Assembly: GCA_947497245.1 (NCBI GenBank)
Contig: CANMFO010000002.1
Location: 1,240,001 to 1,304,000 of the forward strand
DNA length: 64,000 bases
Direction of reading: 5' to 3'
Source: an uncultured Flavobacteriaceae bacterium
Lineage (GTDB): Bacteria; Bacteroidota; Bacteroidia; Flavobacteriales; Flavobacteriaceae
Below, in pieces: positions 33,207-42,145 of this stretch; the stretch's first letter is position 1; each line of letters starts with the position of its first letter. The notes under the pieces are model-generated. The model was not told the DNA's origin and made no database searches. It saw nothing but the letters and a program-made list of their open reading frames with translations. Position numbers and translations under genes: made by a program.

Positions 33207-33236
33207 CAAATATAAGATCATTAATTTATTTAGCAA
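33207..33236 (-). promoter_or_regulatory. Bacteroidota-type promoter of tRNA-Lys
   Basis: On the minus strand TTG (33236-33234) is followed after 19 bases by TATATTTG (33214-33207), matching the -33/-7 consensus (TTTG and TAnnTTTG) of the primary sigma factor of this phylum. Transcription would start near 33200, about 60 bases before the tRNA. Confidence 0.75.
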
Positions 33237-33308
33237 GTCGATTTTACAAGAAATTCAACTTTTCTTTGAAATTGAAAATAAAACCTCCATTTTTACAAAA
33301 ACCAAAGC

Positions 33309-33824
33309 GTGAAAATTGTATTGTTGGGATATATGGGAAGTGGAAAATCGACCGTTGGAAAAGCGCTCTCCCAGCGCCTCGACCTTCGGTTTATAGACCA
33401 GGACGCCTATATCGAAGAGGCCGAGGGCTCGGCCATACCAGAACTTTTCGAAAGCAGGGGTGAAATCTATTTCCGAAAAAAAGAACACCACTATTTAAGC
33501 GAGATCCTGGATCGGGAAAACAACTTCGTACTGTCCACCGGTGGGGGAACGCCCTGTTACGGAAAGAACATGGAGACCATTTTACGGGCCACGGACCATG
33601 TGGTCTATTTAAAATTGTCCATTAACGCCCTGGTGGAACGCCTCCTGGGCGAAAAGGCGGAGCGGCCATTGATCAGTAACATCCCGGATGGGGAATTGCC
33701 CGAATTCATCGGAAAACACCTTTTTGAAAGAAGCTTTTACTACAACCAGGCCAAGCAGATTATTCTTTGCGACGGTAAGGATCCCCAAGCCATTGTCGAG
33801 GAAATCGCCTTGGCGTCAAGCTAA
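33309..33824 (+). CDS. aroK: Shikimate kinase
   Basis: Phosphorylates shikimate with ATP in the chorismate pathway; cytoplasmic. 171 residues is the normal length. The P-loop is GYMGSGKST (7-15), the shikimate-binding Asp lies in FIDQDAYIEE, Arg56 is in EIYFRKKE, and the GGG loop is STGGGTPC (78-80). The lid Arg is in EKAERPLI. The start ATG at 33309 gives the family N-terminus MKIVLLGYMG. It is the first chromosomal gene to the right of the island and overlaps the 3' end of the convergent phosphoribosyltransferase gene by 9 bases. Confidence 0.96.
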   Translation: MKIVLLGYMGSGKSTVGKALSQRLDLRFIDQDAYIEEAEGSAIPELFESRGEIYFRKKEHHYLSEILDRENNFVLSTGGGTPCYGKNMETILRATDHVVYLKLSINALVERLLGEKAERPLISNIPDGELPEFIGKHLFERSFYYNQAKQIILCDGKDPQAIVEEIALASS

Positions 33825-34313
33825 GTATACCCGGTCATTTTTTGCCTGGAATTCAACGTGTACGTGCTCCTGTAGGGAGGTGGACAATGAAATGCCCTTA
33901 TAATCCGCCTTGACCGGATATTTTTTGTGGTTACGGTTTACCAAAACGGCCGTTTTCAGTTGTTTCAATGGGGTTTTTAAAAAATGGTGCACCCCATAGA
34001 TCAATGTGGTGCCCGAATTCAGGACATCATCCACCAGCACGATCGATCTGCCCTCGTACTCCGCCTCCGAGATCGAAGTGGTCACACCGCTTGCCAAGGG
34101 ATCCTTCTTGTCCATCAAAACCTTGCATAGCAAAATGTCGGCCTGGGTGATCTGCCTTAATACCTTCTGTAACTTTTTGGCAAAGTTCAATCCTCCGCCC
34201 ACGATTCCCGCAATAACAATTTCCTTTTCGTTTACATTGGCCTCGTAGATCTGGTAGGCAATGCGCCTTATGGTATGTTGGATCTGTTGGTGTGATAATA
34301 TTTGGTTGTCCAT
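33816..34313 (-). CDS. PyrR-like phosphoribosyltransferase family protein
   Basis: 165 residues with the PRTase fold: VIAGIVGGGLNFA for the first loop and the PRPP-binding IVLVDDVLNSGTTL (about 91-104). The closest look is to PyrR (uracil phosphoribosyltransferase/pyrimidine regulator), which is common in Flavobacteria beside aroK. Whether it binds pyr mRNA cannot be told; no pyr operon is in the window. It converges with aroK with a 9-base overlap of the 3' ends. Confidence 0.85.
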   Translation of the reverse strand: MDNQILSHQQIQHTIRRIAYQIYEANVNEKEIVIAGIVGGGLNFAKKLQKVLRQITQADILLCKVLMDKKDPLASGVTTSISEAEYEGRSIVLVDDVLNSGTTLIYGVHHFLKTPLKQLKTAVLVNRNHKKYPVKADYKGISLSTSLQEHVHVEFQAKNDRVYLA

Positions 34314-34352
34314 GGACGATTTATTTTACCTTCAAATATAAAGAAGAGTTCT

Positions 34353-34766
34353 TTATTCTTCCTCCCCAATGTTTTTTTCCTCTTCGCTCTGGAATATCTT
34401 GGAAGGGGTCAAATAGCCCTCGATTTCCCTTCGATCCTTTTTGGTGGGCCGGCCCGTTCCCTTTTTTCGGTAATAATCTTTGGAAAACCGCAACAGCTCG
34501 TTTTTTTCGAAGGCCTCCTTGGGGGTGGTGTCCTTTCTATAGATATCGACCAATTTGGCACCCACTCTGCTGTCAGGGACGTCCAGTACGGTGAGCTGGT
34601 GGTTGATCTGGTTTTTGCGCACGGTAATGGTATCCATGGGAAACACTTCCCGTGAGGGCTTCACCACCTGGTCATTGACCTTGACCTGCCCTTTTTTGCA
34701 GGCCGTGGTGGCCATGTTCCGGGTCTTGAAATACCTGGTACTCCAAAGGTATTTATCAATACGCAT
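34353..34766 (-). CDS. S4-domain RNA-binding protein (Hsp15-like)
   Basis: 137 residues. The S4 domain occupies the first about 65 residues (MRIDKYLWSTRYFKTRNMA, then KKGQVKVNDQVVKPSREV). The tail is rich in Lys, Arg and Glu. In other bacteria Hsp15 (HslR) binds stalled 50S subunits carrying nascent chain-tRNA and returns them to use; the same role is likely here. It precedes the PRTase gene on the same strand with a 39-base gap, so both may be co-transcribed. Confidence 0.88.
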   Translation of the reverse strand: MRIDKYLWSTRYFKTRNMATTACKKGQVKVNDQVVKPSREVFPMDTITVRKNQINHQLTVLDVPDSRVGAKLVDIYRKDTTPKEAFEKNELLRFSKDYYRKKGTGRPTKKDRREIEGYLTPSKIFQSEEEKNIGEEE

Positions 34767-34854
34767 CTACAATCCAAATTCTTTGTTAAGGACTTCTGCA
34801 AAAATAGGGGAAAATTGTATCTTGCGCCCCTAAATGTTGATAATACCGAAGTAT

Positions 34855-35805
34855 ATGGGAATAAAGCGAATGCTTTTGTTGATGGGGATCATAGGATTGG
34901 GATGGTCTTGTAAAAAAGATGATGGCCCACAGGCTACGATAGTTCCGCCACGGTCTTTGAGTGAGGTAGCCACGGAAAACCATACCGATATCGTGGCCTA
35001 TTTAAAGACCCATTTCTACAATTACGAGGAATTTAAAACACCCGCAGCGGATTTTGACTATAGAATTAAGATCGATACGATCGCTGGGGACAATGCCGGC
35101 AAGACCCCCTTGATGGATCAGGTCGATTCCGAGATCATAATGCTCTCTGCGGATGACCTAGGGCTGGACCAGACCGAAAGCGATGTGCCGCATACACTGT
35201 ACTACCTGAACGCGCCCAATACGGGAACAGGGGAAAACCCGACAATTGTGGATTCCCTTTACCTTCGCTATGAAGGTTCCAGGCTCGATGGCACCGTCTT
35301 CGATAGTAGGTTGGGAGCACCCGTATGGTTGGATTTGCAGGGGACACTGACCCAGGCGAATCCGGGTACGATACGAGGATTTAAAAAGGGACTCCCCAAA
35401 TTCAAATCCGGGGGCAATATCGTGGTCAATGACGATGGTACCTTCAATGTGGAGGGTTTTGGGGTAGGGGCCATTTTTATGCCTTCCGCACTGGCGTATT
35501 TCAGTGGAACACAACCAGGACTGGCTTATGCTCCTTTAATATTCAAGATAGAGCTGTTGGTGGCGGTCACCGCTGACCATGATAGGGACGGCGTACCGAC
35601 GTTCAGGGAAGACTTGAACGGAAACGAAAATCTGTTTGATGACAATACCGATGAGGATGGACTACCGGACTATTTGGACCCCGATGATGATGGGGATGAG
35701 ATTCCGACCCTGGATGAAATAAAGGATGGGGAGGGCAATATCGTATTTCCTTATCCCGATACCAACAACAATGGTACCCCCGACTATCTCGAAAGTAACA
35801 ATTGA
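34855..35805 (+). CDS. FKBP-type peptidyl-prolyl isomerase lipoprotein with calcium-binding C-terminal repeats
   Basis: About 316 residues. The N-terminus from ATG 34855 is a lipoprotein signal with lipobox GWSC; a start at 34834 only adds seven residues. The middle holds an FKBP domain (LRYEGSRLDGTVFDSRLGAP, GTIRGFKKGLPKF, MPSALAYF, LIFKIELL). The last about 80 residues are Asp-rich thrombospondin-type-3-like calcium repeats (DHDRDGVPTF, DEDGLPDYLDPDDDGDEIP). This fusion is common in gliding Flavobacteria, where such isomerases are thought to help outer-membrane or surface proteins fold. It is divergent from the S4 protein gene and ends at a strong terminator. Confidence 0.88.
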   Translation: MGIKRMLLLMGIIGLGWSCKKDDGPQATIVPPRSLSEVATENHTDIVAYLKTHFYNYEEFKTPAADFDYRIKIDTIAGDNAGKTPLMDQVDSEIIMLSADDLGLDQTESDVPHTLYYLNAPNTGTGENPTIVDSLYLRYEGSRLDGTVFDSRLGAPVWLDLQGTLTQANPGTIRGFKKGLPKFKSGGNIVVNDDGTFNVEGFGVGAIFMPSALAYFSGTQPGLAYAPLIFKIELLVAVTADHDRDGVPTFREDLNGNENLFDDNTDEDGLPDYLDPDDDGDEIPTLDEIKDGEGNIVFPYPDTNNNGTPDYLESNN

Positions 35806-35831
35806 GGATTCTTCCGAATTCGATAAAATAG

Positions 35832-35862
35832 AAAAGGCCCCGACATATCGGGGCCTTTTTTT
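35832..35862. terminator. Strong bidirectional terminator
   Basis: GGCCCCGA (35836-35843) and TCGGGGCC (35848-35855) with a four-base loop, flanked by AAAA before and TTTTTTT after. It lies between the convergent FKBP and outer-membrane barrel genes and can end both transcripts. Confidence 0.92.
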
Positions 35863-35876
35863 GTTCTTTAATGGAG

Positions 35877-36497
35877 TCACAGCTTTACGGACAGCGCGAA
35901 GATCACTTGCGAAGGCCGCGAATCGACCCGCCCGGAAATATCCGTTACGTTATCGCCGACAAATTGTGCCTCGTTCTCCGAGAACCCCCGTTCGTAGCGA
36001 ACATCAAGACCAAGTTTGCCCAAGTTCACCCCCGCACCGATCTGCAGTCCAACGCTAAAGTCATTTTCCGCATCGTTGATGCTGAAGTTTTCAAGATCGT
36101 TTTTCAGGATATACTGAAAGGCCGGTCCCGCAAAAACATGTAGCGGTCCGATCACCTTGACGCCCAAAAGTACCGGTACGTCCAACTTGGAAATATCGTA
36201 TTTACTACTGGCCCCATTGACATCGTAGCTACTTGAAGTTTTGGTGTAGACCAGTTCGGGCCTAACATATATTCTGGCCAGTTCCAACTTGCCGAATACT
36301 CCCAAGTGGTAACCGACCTTTCCGTCCGAACCTTGCACAATGTTTTCCGCCGCATCGCCGACCGAGGCGATGAGGTCTCCGTTCTGACTGTAGTTGAGTC
36401 CGGCCTTGATACCGAATCCTGAATCTTTTTGGGCAAATGCCGAAATGCCGACTAGGGCAAAAATTGCTGAGAGAAGAATACTGTTTCTGACTTTCAT
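35877..36497 (-). CDS. Outer-membrane beta-barrel protein, porin-family (OMP_b-brl_2)
   Basis: 206 residues with a signal peptide (ILLSAIFALVGISAFAQ) and a small eight-stranded-barrel pattern: GIKAGLNYS, VGYHLGVFGKLEL, YVRPELVYTK, LDVPVLLGVK, HVFAGPAFQYIL, VGLQIGAGVNLGKLGLDVRYERGF. These features define the PF13568-like barrels of Bacteroidota, whose roles are mostly unknown. The Met at 36497 is preferred to one 9 bases upstream. The gene shares the terminator with the FKBP gene and is on the same strand as the transketolase genes but about 50 bases away from them. Confidence 0.88.
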   Translation of the reverse strand: MKVRNSILLSAIFALVGISAFAQKDSGFGIKAGLNYSQNGDLIASVGDAAENIVQGSDGKVGYHLGVFGKLELARIYVRPELVYTKTSSSYDVNGASSKYDISKLDVPVLLGVKVIGPLHVFAGPAFQYILKNDLENFSINDAENDFSVGLQIGAGVNLGKLGLDVRYERGFSENEAQFVGDNVTDISGRVDSRPSQVIFALSVKL

Positions 36498-36546
36498 AAT
36501 GTTCACGTTTTTTATACCCGGAAGGCATCAAAAACGATACCATCCG

Positions 36547-37500
36547 TCATTTTCTGTTCAATACCCTATGAACGGCTTCATGTATGGCTTTATTGTTCAA
36601 TCCATATTTTTCCATCAGCTGTGCCGGGGTGCCGCTTTCACCAAAAGTATCCCTGGTGGCGACAAATTCTTGGGGTGTAGGGTGCTGGGTAGCAAGCATT
36701 CCCGAAATGCTCTCCCCCAATCCACCCAGATAATTGTGTTCCTCGGCGGTGACGATACACCCCGTTTTTTTAACAGATCTTAACACCGCCTCCGAATCCA
36801 AGGGCTTGATTGTGTGTATATTGATGACCTCGGCCGATATGCCCTCTTTTTCCAGGTTCTCCGCGGCGATAAGGGCCTCCCAGACCAAATGTCCCGTGGC
36901 AACGATGGTCACATCGCTACCTTCATTGAGCAGCAGGGCCTTGCCAATTTCAAATTTTTGGTCCGCCGGGGTAAAATTGGCCACTTTGGGTCTTCCAAAA
37001 CGCAAGTAGACGGGCCCTTCGTGGTCCGCAATGGCAATGGTCGCCGCCTTGGTCTGGTTATAGTCACAGGGATTGATGACGGTCATGCCCGGAAGCATTT
37101 TCATCAAGCCGATGTCTTCCAGTATCTGATGGGTGGCCCCATCCTCACCCAGCGTCAAACCGGCATGCGATGCACATATCTTTACATTCTTGCCCGAATA
37201 GGCAATGGATTGCCTGATCTGGTCATAGACCCTTCCGGTGGAAAAATTGGCAAAGGTACCCGTAAAGGGAATCTTTCCTCCAATGGTCAGTCCGGCCGCG
37301 ATACCCATCATATTGGCCTCGGCTATGCCCACTTGGAAAAAACGCTCCGGATTTTCATCGATAAATTCCTGGATTTTCAAAGAGCCTACCAAATCCGCAC
37401 AAAGAGCGACCACCTTGGGGTTGGTCCTTCCCAATTCGGTCATGCCCGCCCCATATCCACTTCTGGTATCGTTTTTTCCTTGGTCTGTGTACTTTTTCAT
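36547..37500 (-). CDS. Transketolase, C-terminal subunit (split enzyme)
   Basis: The pyrimidine-binding and C-terminal domains of transketolase as a separate 317-residue protein. Key elements are RSGYGAGMTELGRTNPKVVALCADL, the TPP-activating Glu region in QVGIAEANMMGIAAGL, and SHAGLTLGEDGATHQ. The N-terminal subunit gene lies directly upstream on the same strand with a 63-base gap. Together they make the enzyme of the non-oxidative pentose phosphate pathway (or a related sugar transfer). Confidence 0.94.
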   Translation of the reverse strand: MKKYTDQGKNDTRSGYGAGMTELGRTNPKVVALCADLVGSLKIQEFIDENPERFFQVGIAEANMMGIAAGLTIGGKIPFTGTFANFSTGRVYDQIRQSIAYSGKNVKICASHAGLTLGEDGATHQILEDIGLMKMLPGMTVINPCDYNQTKAATIAIADHEGPVYLRFGRPKVANFTPADQKFEIGKALLLNEGSDVTIVATGHLVWEALIAAENLEKEGISAEVINIHTIKPLDSEAVLRSVKKTGCIVTAEEHNYLGGLGESISGMLATQHPTPQEFVATRDTFGESGTPAQLMEKYGLNNKAIHEAVHRVLNRK

Positions 37501-37563
37501 GTGTTCAATTTTAGATTGGTCCCGAGAAGTTGGGAATCTATCATTTTATGCGATATAGTGTGA

Positions 37564-38409
37564 TCAATAATCCCCAAGGGTCTCCGGGTTTTGTGCCAGT
37601 GCATTTTCCAACTGGTCGTCGTTCGGAGCCTTGCCGTGCCAGGCATGGGTGTACATCATAAAGTCCACGCCGTGCCCCATGACGGTATGAAGCAGCACAC
37701 ATACGGGCTTTCCTTTTCCCGTTCTACCCTTGGCCTCCCGTAGCCCTTTGGCGACCGCTTCAATATCGTTTCCTTCCCGTACTTCCAGTACGTCCCAACC
37801 AAAAGCTTCGAATTTTGCCTTAAGATCGCCCATGGGCAATACCGTATCGGTAGCGCCATCTATTTGCTGCCCGTTCAGGTCGATGGTCGAAATAAGATTG
37901 TCCACCTTGTTGCCCGCGGCATACATAATGGCCTCCCAATTCTGCCCCTCCTGCAATTCGCCATCCCCGTGCAGGCTGTAGATCAAGTGGGTATCCTTGT
38001 TCAATTTTTTGGCCAGGGCGGCACCGATGGCAACCGACATTCCCTGACCCAATGAACCGGATGCGATGCGTACCCCCGGCAGGCCCTCGTGCGTGGTGGG
38101 GTGGCCCTGTAAACGCGAATCGATCAACCGAAACGTGCCCAGCTCCTCCACGGGGAAATACCCTTTTCGCGCCAATACACTGTAGAAAACGGGGGAAATA
38201 TGCCCGTTGGACAAAAAGAAAAGGTCCTCGCCCACACCATCCATGTCAAAACCGTCCTTCAGCTCCATAATATCGTGGTACAGCGTGACCAAAAATTCAG
38301 TACATCCCAAGGATCCCCCCGGGTGTCCGGAATTCACCTTATGCACCATCCGGAGGATGTCCCTCCGGGTCTGTTGTACCAAATCCTGTAGTTCTTGTAG
38401 TTTAGGCAT
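37564..38409 (-). CDS. Transketolase, N-terminal subunit (split enzyme)
   Basis: 281 residues carrying the TPP pyrophosphate-binding domain: VNSGHPGGSLG, SNGHISPVFY, the GDGELQEGQNWEA metal/TPP motif, and MGHGVDFM. The Met at 38409 begins the family-like MPKLQELQDLVQQTRRDI; the frame is open 75 bases further upstream. It is paired with the C-terminal subunit gene as in many Bacteroidota and archaea. It is divergent from tgt. Confidence 0.94.
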   Translation of the reverse strand: MPKLQELQDLVQQTRRDILRMVHKVNSGHPGGSLGCTEFLVTLYHDIMELKDGFDMDGVGEDLFFLSNGHISPVFYSVLARKGYFPVEELGTFRLIDSRLQGHPTTHEGLPGVRIASGSLGQGMSVAIGAALAKKLNKDTHLIYSLHGDGELQEGQNWEAIMYAAGNKVDNLISTIDLNGQQIDGATDTVLPMGDLKAKFEAFGWDVLEVREGNDIEAVAKGLREAKGRTGKGKPVCVLLHTVMGHGVDFMMYTHAWHGKAPNDDQLENALAQNPETLGDY

Positions 38410-38640
38410 TGCTCGCATTTTTTGATTTTCAAAAGTAATGGCAATCTTTTGGGTATACAAGGGGGAAGTAGATTTAGTTATCAAGGGTACGTTGATAAGT
38501 CACCGGGGCCTATCGTTTGCACCGCAGTGCGGCAGTTTGTTTTCCGATTCCCATATCCCAGGCCCCGCGGACGAACTTTATTTTTTTGTTAAGGAACTTA
38601 TGCGGCCCAGTTGATTATCTTTGCCACCATAATTGACGAT

Positions 38641-39771
38641 TTGAAATTTACCTTACACCATACAGACCCTCAGAGCCGGGCACGTGCGGGTAGCATGGTC
38701 ACCGATCACGGCACCATTGAAACCCCGATTTTTATGCCAGTGGGCACTGCGGCTTCCGTTAAGGGGGTCCATCAAAAGGAGCTCAGGGAAGAAATCGACC
38801 CCGATGTGATTCTCGGCAATACCTACCATCTTTTTCTCCGCCCCAAAATCGATATCTTGAAACGCGCCGGCGGCCTCCATAAGTTTATGGGATGGGATCG
38901 AAACATCCTGACCGATAGCGGGGGATATCAGGTGTACTCGCTCTCCGCCAATCGGAAGATCAAGGAAGAGGGGGTAAAGTTCAAATCGCATATCGACGGT
39001 TCCCTTCATCTTTTCACCCCGGAGAATGTAATGGAAATACAACGGACCATCGGGGCCGATATCATTATGGCCTTCGATGAGTGTACCCCGTACCCTTGCG
39101 ATCATCAATACGCGAAACGCTCCATGCACATGACACATCGCTGGCTTGATCGTTGCATCGCCCATCTGGAAAAGACCCCATTGGAGTACGGGCATGCCCA
39201 GAGCTTTTTCCCCATTGTCCAGGGCTCCACCTATACCGACCTTCGAAAGCAATCAGCGGAATACATTGCGAACGCGGGTGCGGAGGGGAATGCGATCGGT
39301 GGACTTTCGGTGGGAGAGCCTGCAGAGGAAATGTATGCGATGACCGAGGTGGTGTGTGGAATACTTCCGGAGGACAGGCCCAGATACCTTATGGGTGTGG
39401 GGACACCCATCAACATTTTGGAGAACATTGCCCTGGGGATCGATATGTTCGATTGTGTGATGCCCACAAGAAATGCCAGGAACGGAATGCTGTTTACCGC
39501 CCAGGGGACCATCAATATAAAGAACAAGAAATGGGAGGACGATTTTTCGCCCATCGATGCCATGGGCACCACCTTTGTGGACAGGGAATATTCCAAGGCC
39601 TATCTTCGGCATTTGTTCGCGGCCAATGAATATTTGGGGAAACAGATCGCCACGATCCATAACCTCGGATTTTATCTTTGGTTGGTTCGCGAGGCCAGAA
39701 AGCATATTTTAGCCGGGGATTTTTACGATTGGAAAACCATTATGGTGAAACAAATGGATAAACGACTGTAG
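38641..39771 (+). CDS. tgt: Queuine tRNA-ribosyltransferase (TGT)
   Basis: Exchanges the wobble guanine for a queuosine precursor in GUN-anticodon tRNAs. 376 residues with the TIM-barrel hallmarks: TPIFMPVGTAASVKGV, GNTYHLFLRP, LTDSGGYQVYS with the active-site Asp, GGLSVGEPAEEM, and FDCVMPTRNARNG with the nucleophile Asp. The region that normally carries the CxCxxC zinc site reads FVDREYSKAYLRHLF and has no cysteines, a known variation in Bacteroidota that I also see here. The start is probably TTG at 38641, giving MKFTLHHTDPQSRARAG; a TTG at 38611 would add ten residues. A TATCTTTG box lies at 38616-38623. Confidence 0.94.
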   Translation: MKFTLHHTDPQSRARAGSMVTDHGTIETPIFMPVGTAASVKGVHQKELREEIDPDVILGNTYHLFLRPKIDILKRAGGLHKFMGWDRNILTDSGGYQVYSLSANRKIKEEGVKFKSHIDGSLHLFTPENVMEIQRTIGADIIMAFDECTPYPCDHQYAKRSMHMTHRWLDRCIAHLEKTPLEYGHAQSFFPIVQGSTYTDLRKQSAEYIANAGAEGNAIGGLSVGEPAEEMYAMTEVVCGILPEDRPRYLMGVGTPINILENIALGIDMFDCVMPTRNARNGMLFTAQGTINIKNKKWEDDFSPIDAMGTTFVDREYSKAYLRHLFAANEYLGKQIATIHNLGFYLWLVREARKHILAGDFYDWKTIMVKQMDKRL

Positions 39772-39773
39772 CT

Positions 39774-40853
39774 TTGACGATTATAGACCGTTATATTTTA
39801 AAGCGATATCTTATTACGTTTGCCGTAATGATCTTGTTGTTCATTCCCATTGGGATTATGGCCAATTTGGCGGAACAGATCGGGAAAATGATCGACAATG
39901 AGGCCCCCTTGAACGAAATTCTGATCTACTACGGCAACTTTACCATATATATTGGAAGTTTGCTGTTCCCGATATTCTTGTTCCTTTCCATTATTTTCTT
40001 TACCTCCAAAATGGCCAGTAATACCGAGATTGTGGCCATTCTGAGTTCGGGCGTGTCCTTTGGACGGTTTTTACGTCCTTACTTCATCGGGGCGTCCATT
40101 ATTGCTGTGCTCATGTTTTTAATGGGAATGTTCATTGTGCCCAAGGCAAGTGCGGGGTTCAACGAGTTTAAGTACAAATATTTGAGAAGGGGCAAACAGG
40201 ATCGGGTCACGAACAACATTTTCACACAATTGAACGAGCACGATTTCATCTATGTGAGCACTTTCGATCCTGCACGGCAGATCGGGTATAATTTTACCTT
40301 CGAACGTTTTAATGAGGAAAACAAACTCGATTTTAAAATTGCCGCCGCCAACATCCGATGGCTGCCAAAAGACAGTGTCTACCGTTTGACCTCGTACCAA
40401 AAGCGGAAGGTGCGCGGGGAAAGGGAGATCATGGAGACCAAGCGAAGGTTGGATACCCTTTTTACCTTTAAGATCGATGACCTGACGCCCGTTTCCTATA
40501 TCGCGGAAACCAAAGACCTGTTCCAACTGAACCAGTTCATACGAGATCAAAAACAAAAAGGGGCCTCGAACATCAATTCCTATATGTTGGTCAAGTATAA
40601 GCGGTGGGCCCTGCCCATTTCGGCCTTTATTCTAACAATTATCGCGGTGGCGGTGTCCTCGATCAAAAGAAGGGGGGGAATGGGATTAAACCTGGCCTTT
40701 GGTATTTTTGTGGCCTTTATCTTTATCTTTTTCGACAAGGTTTTTGGTACCTTGGCACAACAAGCGGGCTTTTCCCCGCTTTTGGCGGTCATCATCCCGA
40801 ACGTGATTTTCGGTATTACCGCCTTTTACCTCTTGCAAAATGCAAAGCGCTAA
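39774..40853 (+). CDS. LptF/LptG-family permease (YjgP/YjgQ)
   Basis: 359 residues: three N-terminal membrane helices, a periplasmic beta-jellyroll domain (about 130-270) and three C-terminal helices, as in the LPS-transport permeases LptF and LptG. Motifs: IIDRYILKRYLITFAVMIL, MASNTEIVAILSSGVSFGRFLRPY, and RRGGMGLNLAFGIFVAFIF. In the Lpt machine the permease pair works with LptB. The gene begins with TTG two bases after the tgt stop, so they form an operon. Only one of the pair is here; the partner would be elsewhere. Confidence 0.92.
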   Translation: MTIIDRYILKRYLITFAVMILLFIPIGIMANLAEQIGKMIDNEAPLNEILIYYGNFTIYIGSLLFPIFLFLSIIFFTSKMASNTEIVAILSSGVSFGRFLRPYFIGASIIAVLMFLMGMFIVPKASAGFNEFKYKYLRRGKQDRVTNNIFTQLNEHDFIYVSTFDPARQIGYNFTFERFNEENKLDFKIAAANIRWLPKDSVYRLTSYQKRKVRGEREIMETKRRLDTLFTFKIDDLTPVSYIAETKDLFQLNQFIRDQKQKGASNINSYMLVKYKRWALPISAFILTIIAVAVSSIKRRGGMGLNLAFGIFVAFIFIFFDKVFGTLAQQAGFSPLLAVIIPNVIFGITAFYLLQNAKR

Positions 40854-41024
40854 GGGCATTGAACGTTTTGTTCGGAACCCGGCCCCGACACCCTTTCAGC
40901 CTTCGTTTTTCCCAAGGACCCATGGCCCCACAGGGACAGGGGATATTAAAAAAATCGCGATACGGTATCGGTTCTCCATAAAATTTTATCTTTGCCAACA
41001 GAACGGGCTAAACCTATAATGAAC

Positions 41025-41978
41025 ATGGAATATTTGGATTTTGAACTTCCCATCAAGGAACTCGAAGAGCAGTTGGACAAGTGTATGGTTATCGGCCAGG
41101 AAAGCGATGTCGATGTTACCGAGACCTGCAAGCAGATCGAACGGAAATTACAGGAGACCCGAAAGGACATCTATAAGAATCTGACCGCCTGGCAGCGTGT
41201 GCAATTGTCACGGCACCCGAACAGGCCTTACACCATGGACTATATCAAGGCCATTTGCGGGGACACTTTTTTGGAACTGCACGGTGATCGAAATGTGAAG
41301 GACGATAAGGCCATGGTAGGAGGACTTGGAAAAATAGGGGACCAGAGTTATATGTTCATCGGCCAGCAGAAGGGGTTCAACACCAAGACCAGACAGTACC
41401 GTAATTTTGGAATGGCCAACCCGGAAGGCTACAGAAAAGCGCTGCGGTTGATGAAATCTGCTGAAAAATTTGATATTCCTGTTGTGTGCCTGATCGATAC
41501 TCCGGGAGCCTATCCTGGAATCGAGGCGGAAGAACGCGGACAGGGAGAGGCCATTGCCCGGAACATTCTGGAAATGACACGGCTGAAAGTGCCGATTATC
41601 GTGGTGATCATCGGGGAAGGTGCTTCTGGAGGTGCTTTGGGGATCGGTGTCGGGGACGTGGTGTTGATGTTGGAAAATACCTGGTACTCCGTAATTTCGC
41701 CCGAATCCTGCTCCTCCATCCTTTGGAGAAGTTGGGAGTACAAGGAACTGGCTGCGGATGCATTGAAACTGACGGCCACCGATATGAAAAAATTGAAATT
41801 GATCGATGAGATCGTAAGGGAACCCGTAGGGGGCGCCCATGCCAATCGGGAAAAAACTTTTGACATCGTGAAGAATAAGATTACCGCAAATTTTGAGGAG
41901 CTAAAAAAGTTATCACCAAAAGAATTGGTGAACGCCCGAATGGAAAAATATGCCAATATGGGCGTTTTCAACGGGTAG
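41025..41978 (+). CDS. accA: Acetyl-CoA carboxylase carboxyltransferase subunit alpha
   Basis: One half of the carboxyltransferase that makes malonyl-CoA for fatty acid synthesis. 317 residues is the standard length. Family marks: [14 protein letters not shown], ARHPxRP-like [34 protein letters not shown], and [15 protein letters not shown] which forms the oxyanion hole. ATG at 41025 (or 41019) is the likely start; an open TTG at 40992 is less likely. A TATCTTTG box at 40987-40994 could be the -7 promoter element. The beta subunit gene is not in the window. Confidence 0.96.
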   Translation: MEYLDFELPIKELEEQLDKCMVIGQESDVDVTETCKQIERKLQETRKDIYKNLTAWQRVQLSRHPNRPYTMDYIKAICGDTFLELHGDRNVKDDKAMVGGLGKIGDQSYMFIGQQKGFNTKTRQYRNFGMANPEGYRKALRLMKSAEKFDIPVVCLIDTPGAYPGIEAEERGQGEAIARNILEMTRLKVPIIVVIIGEGASGGALGIGVGDVVLMLENTWYSVISPESCSSILWRSWEYKELAADALKLTATDMKKLKLIDEIVREPVGGAHANREKTFDIVKNKITANFEELKKLSPKELVNARMEKYANMGVFNG

Positions 41979-42145
41979 ACAGCCTTTTAGCCAAGACGAA
42001 TAAAATCTGGAAATCCTTTTTTCCGGATTTTTTTTGTTATCAACACAAAATCGTATCTTATGAACACCCAATTGTTGAACGGCTGTTGATATCGCAGGCT
42101 ACCCCACACATGTTAACTTAAGGTTAATTGCATATTTTCGTAGCT

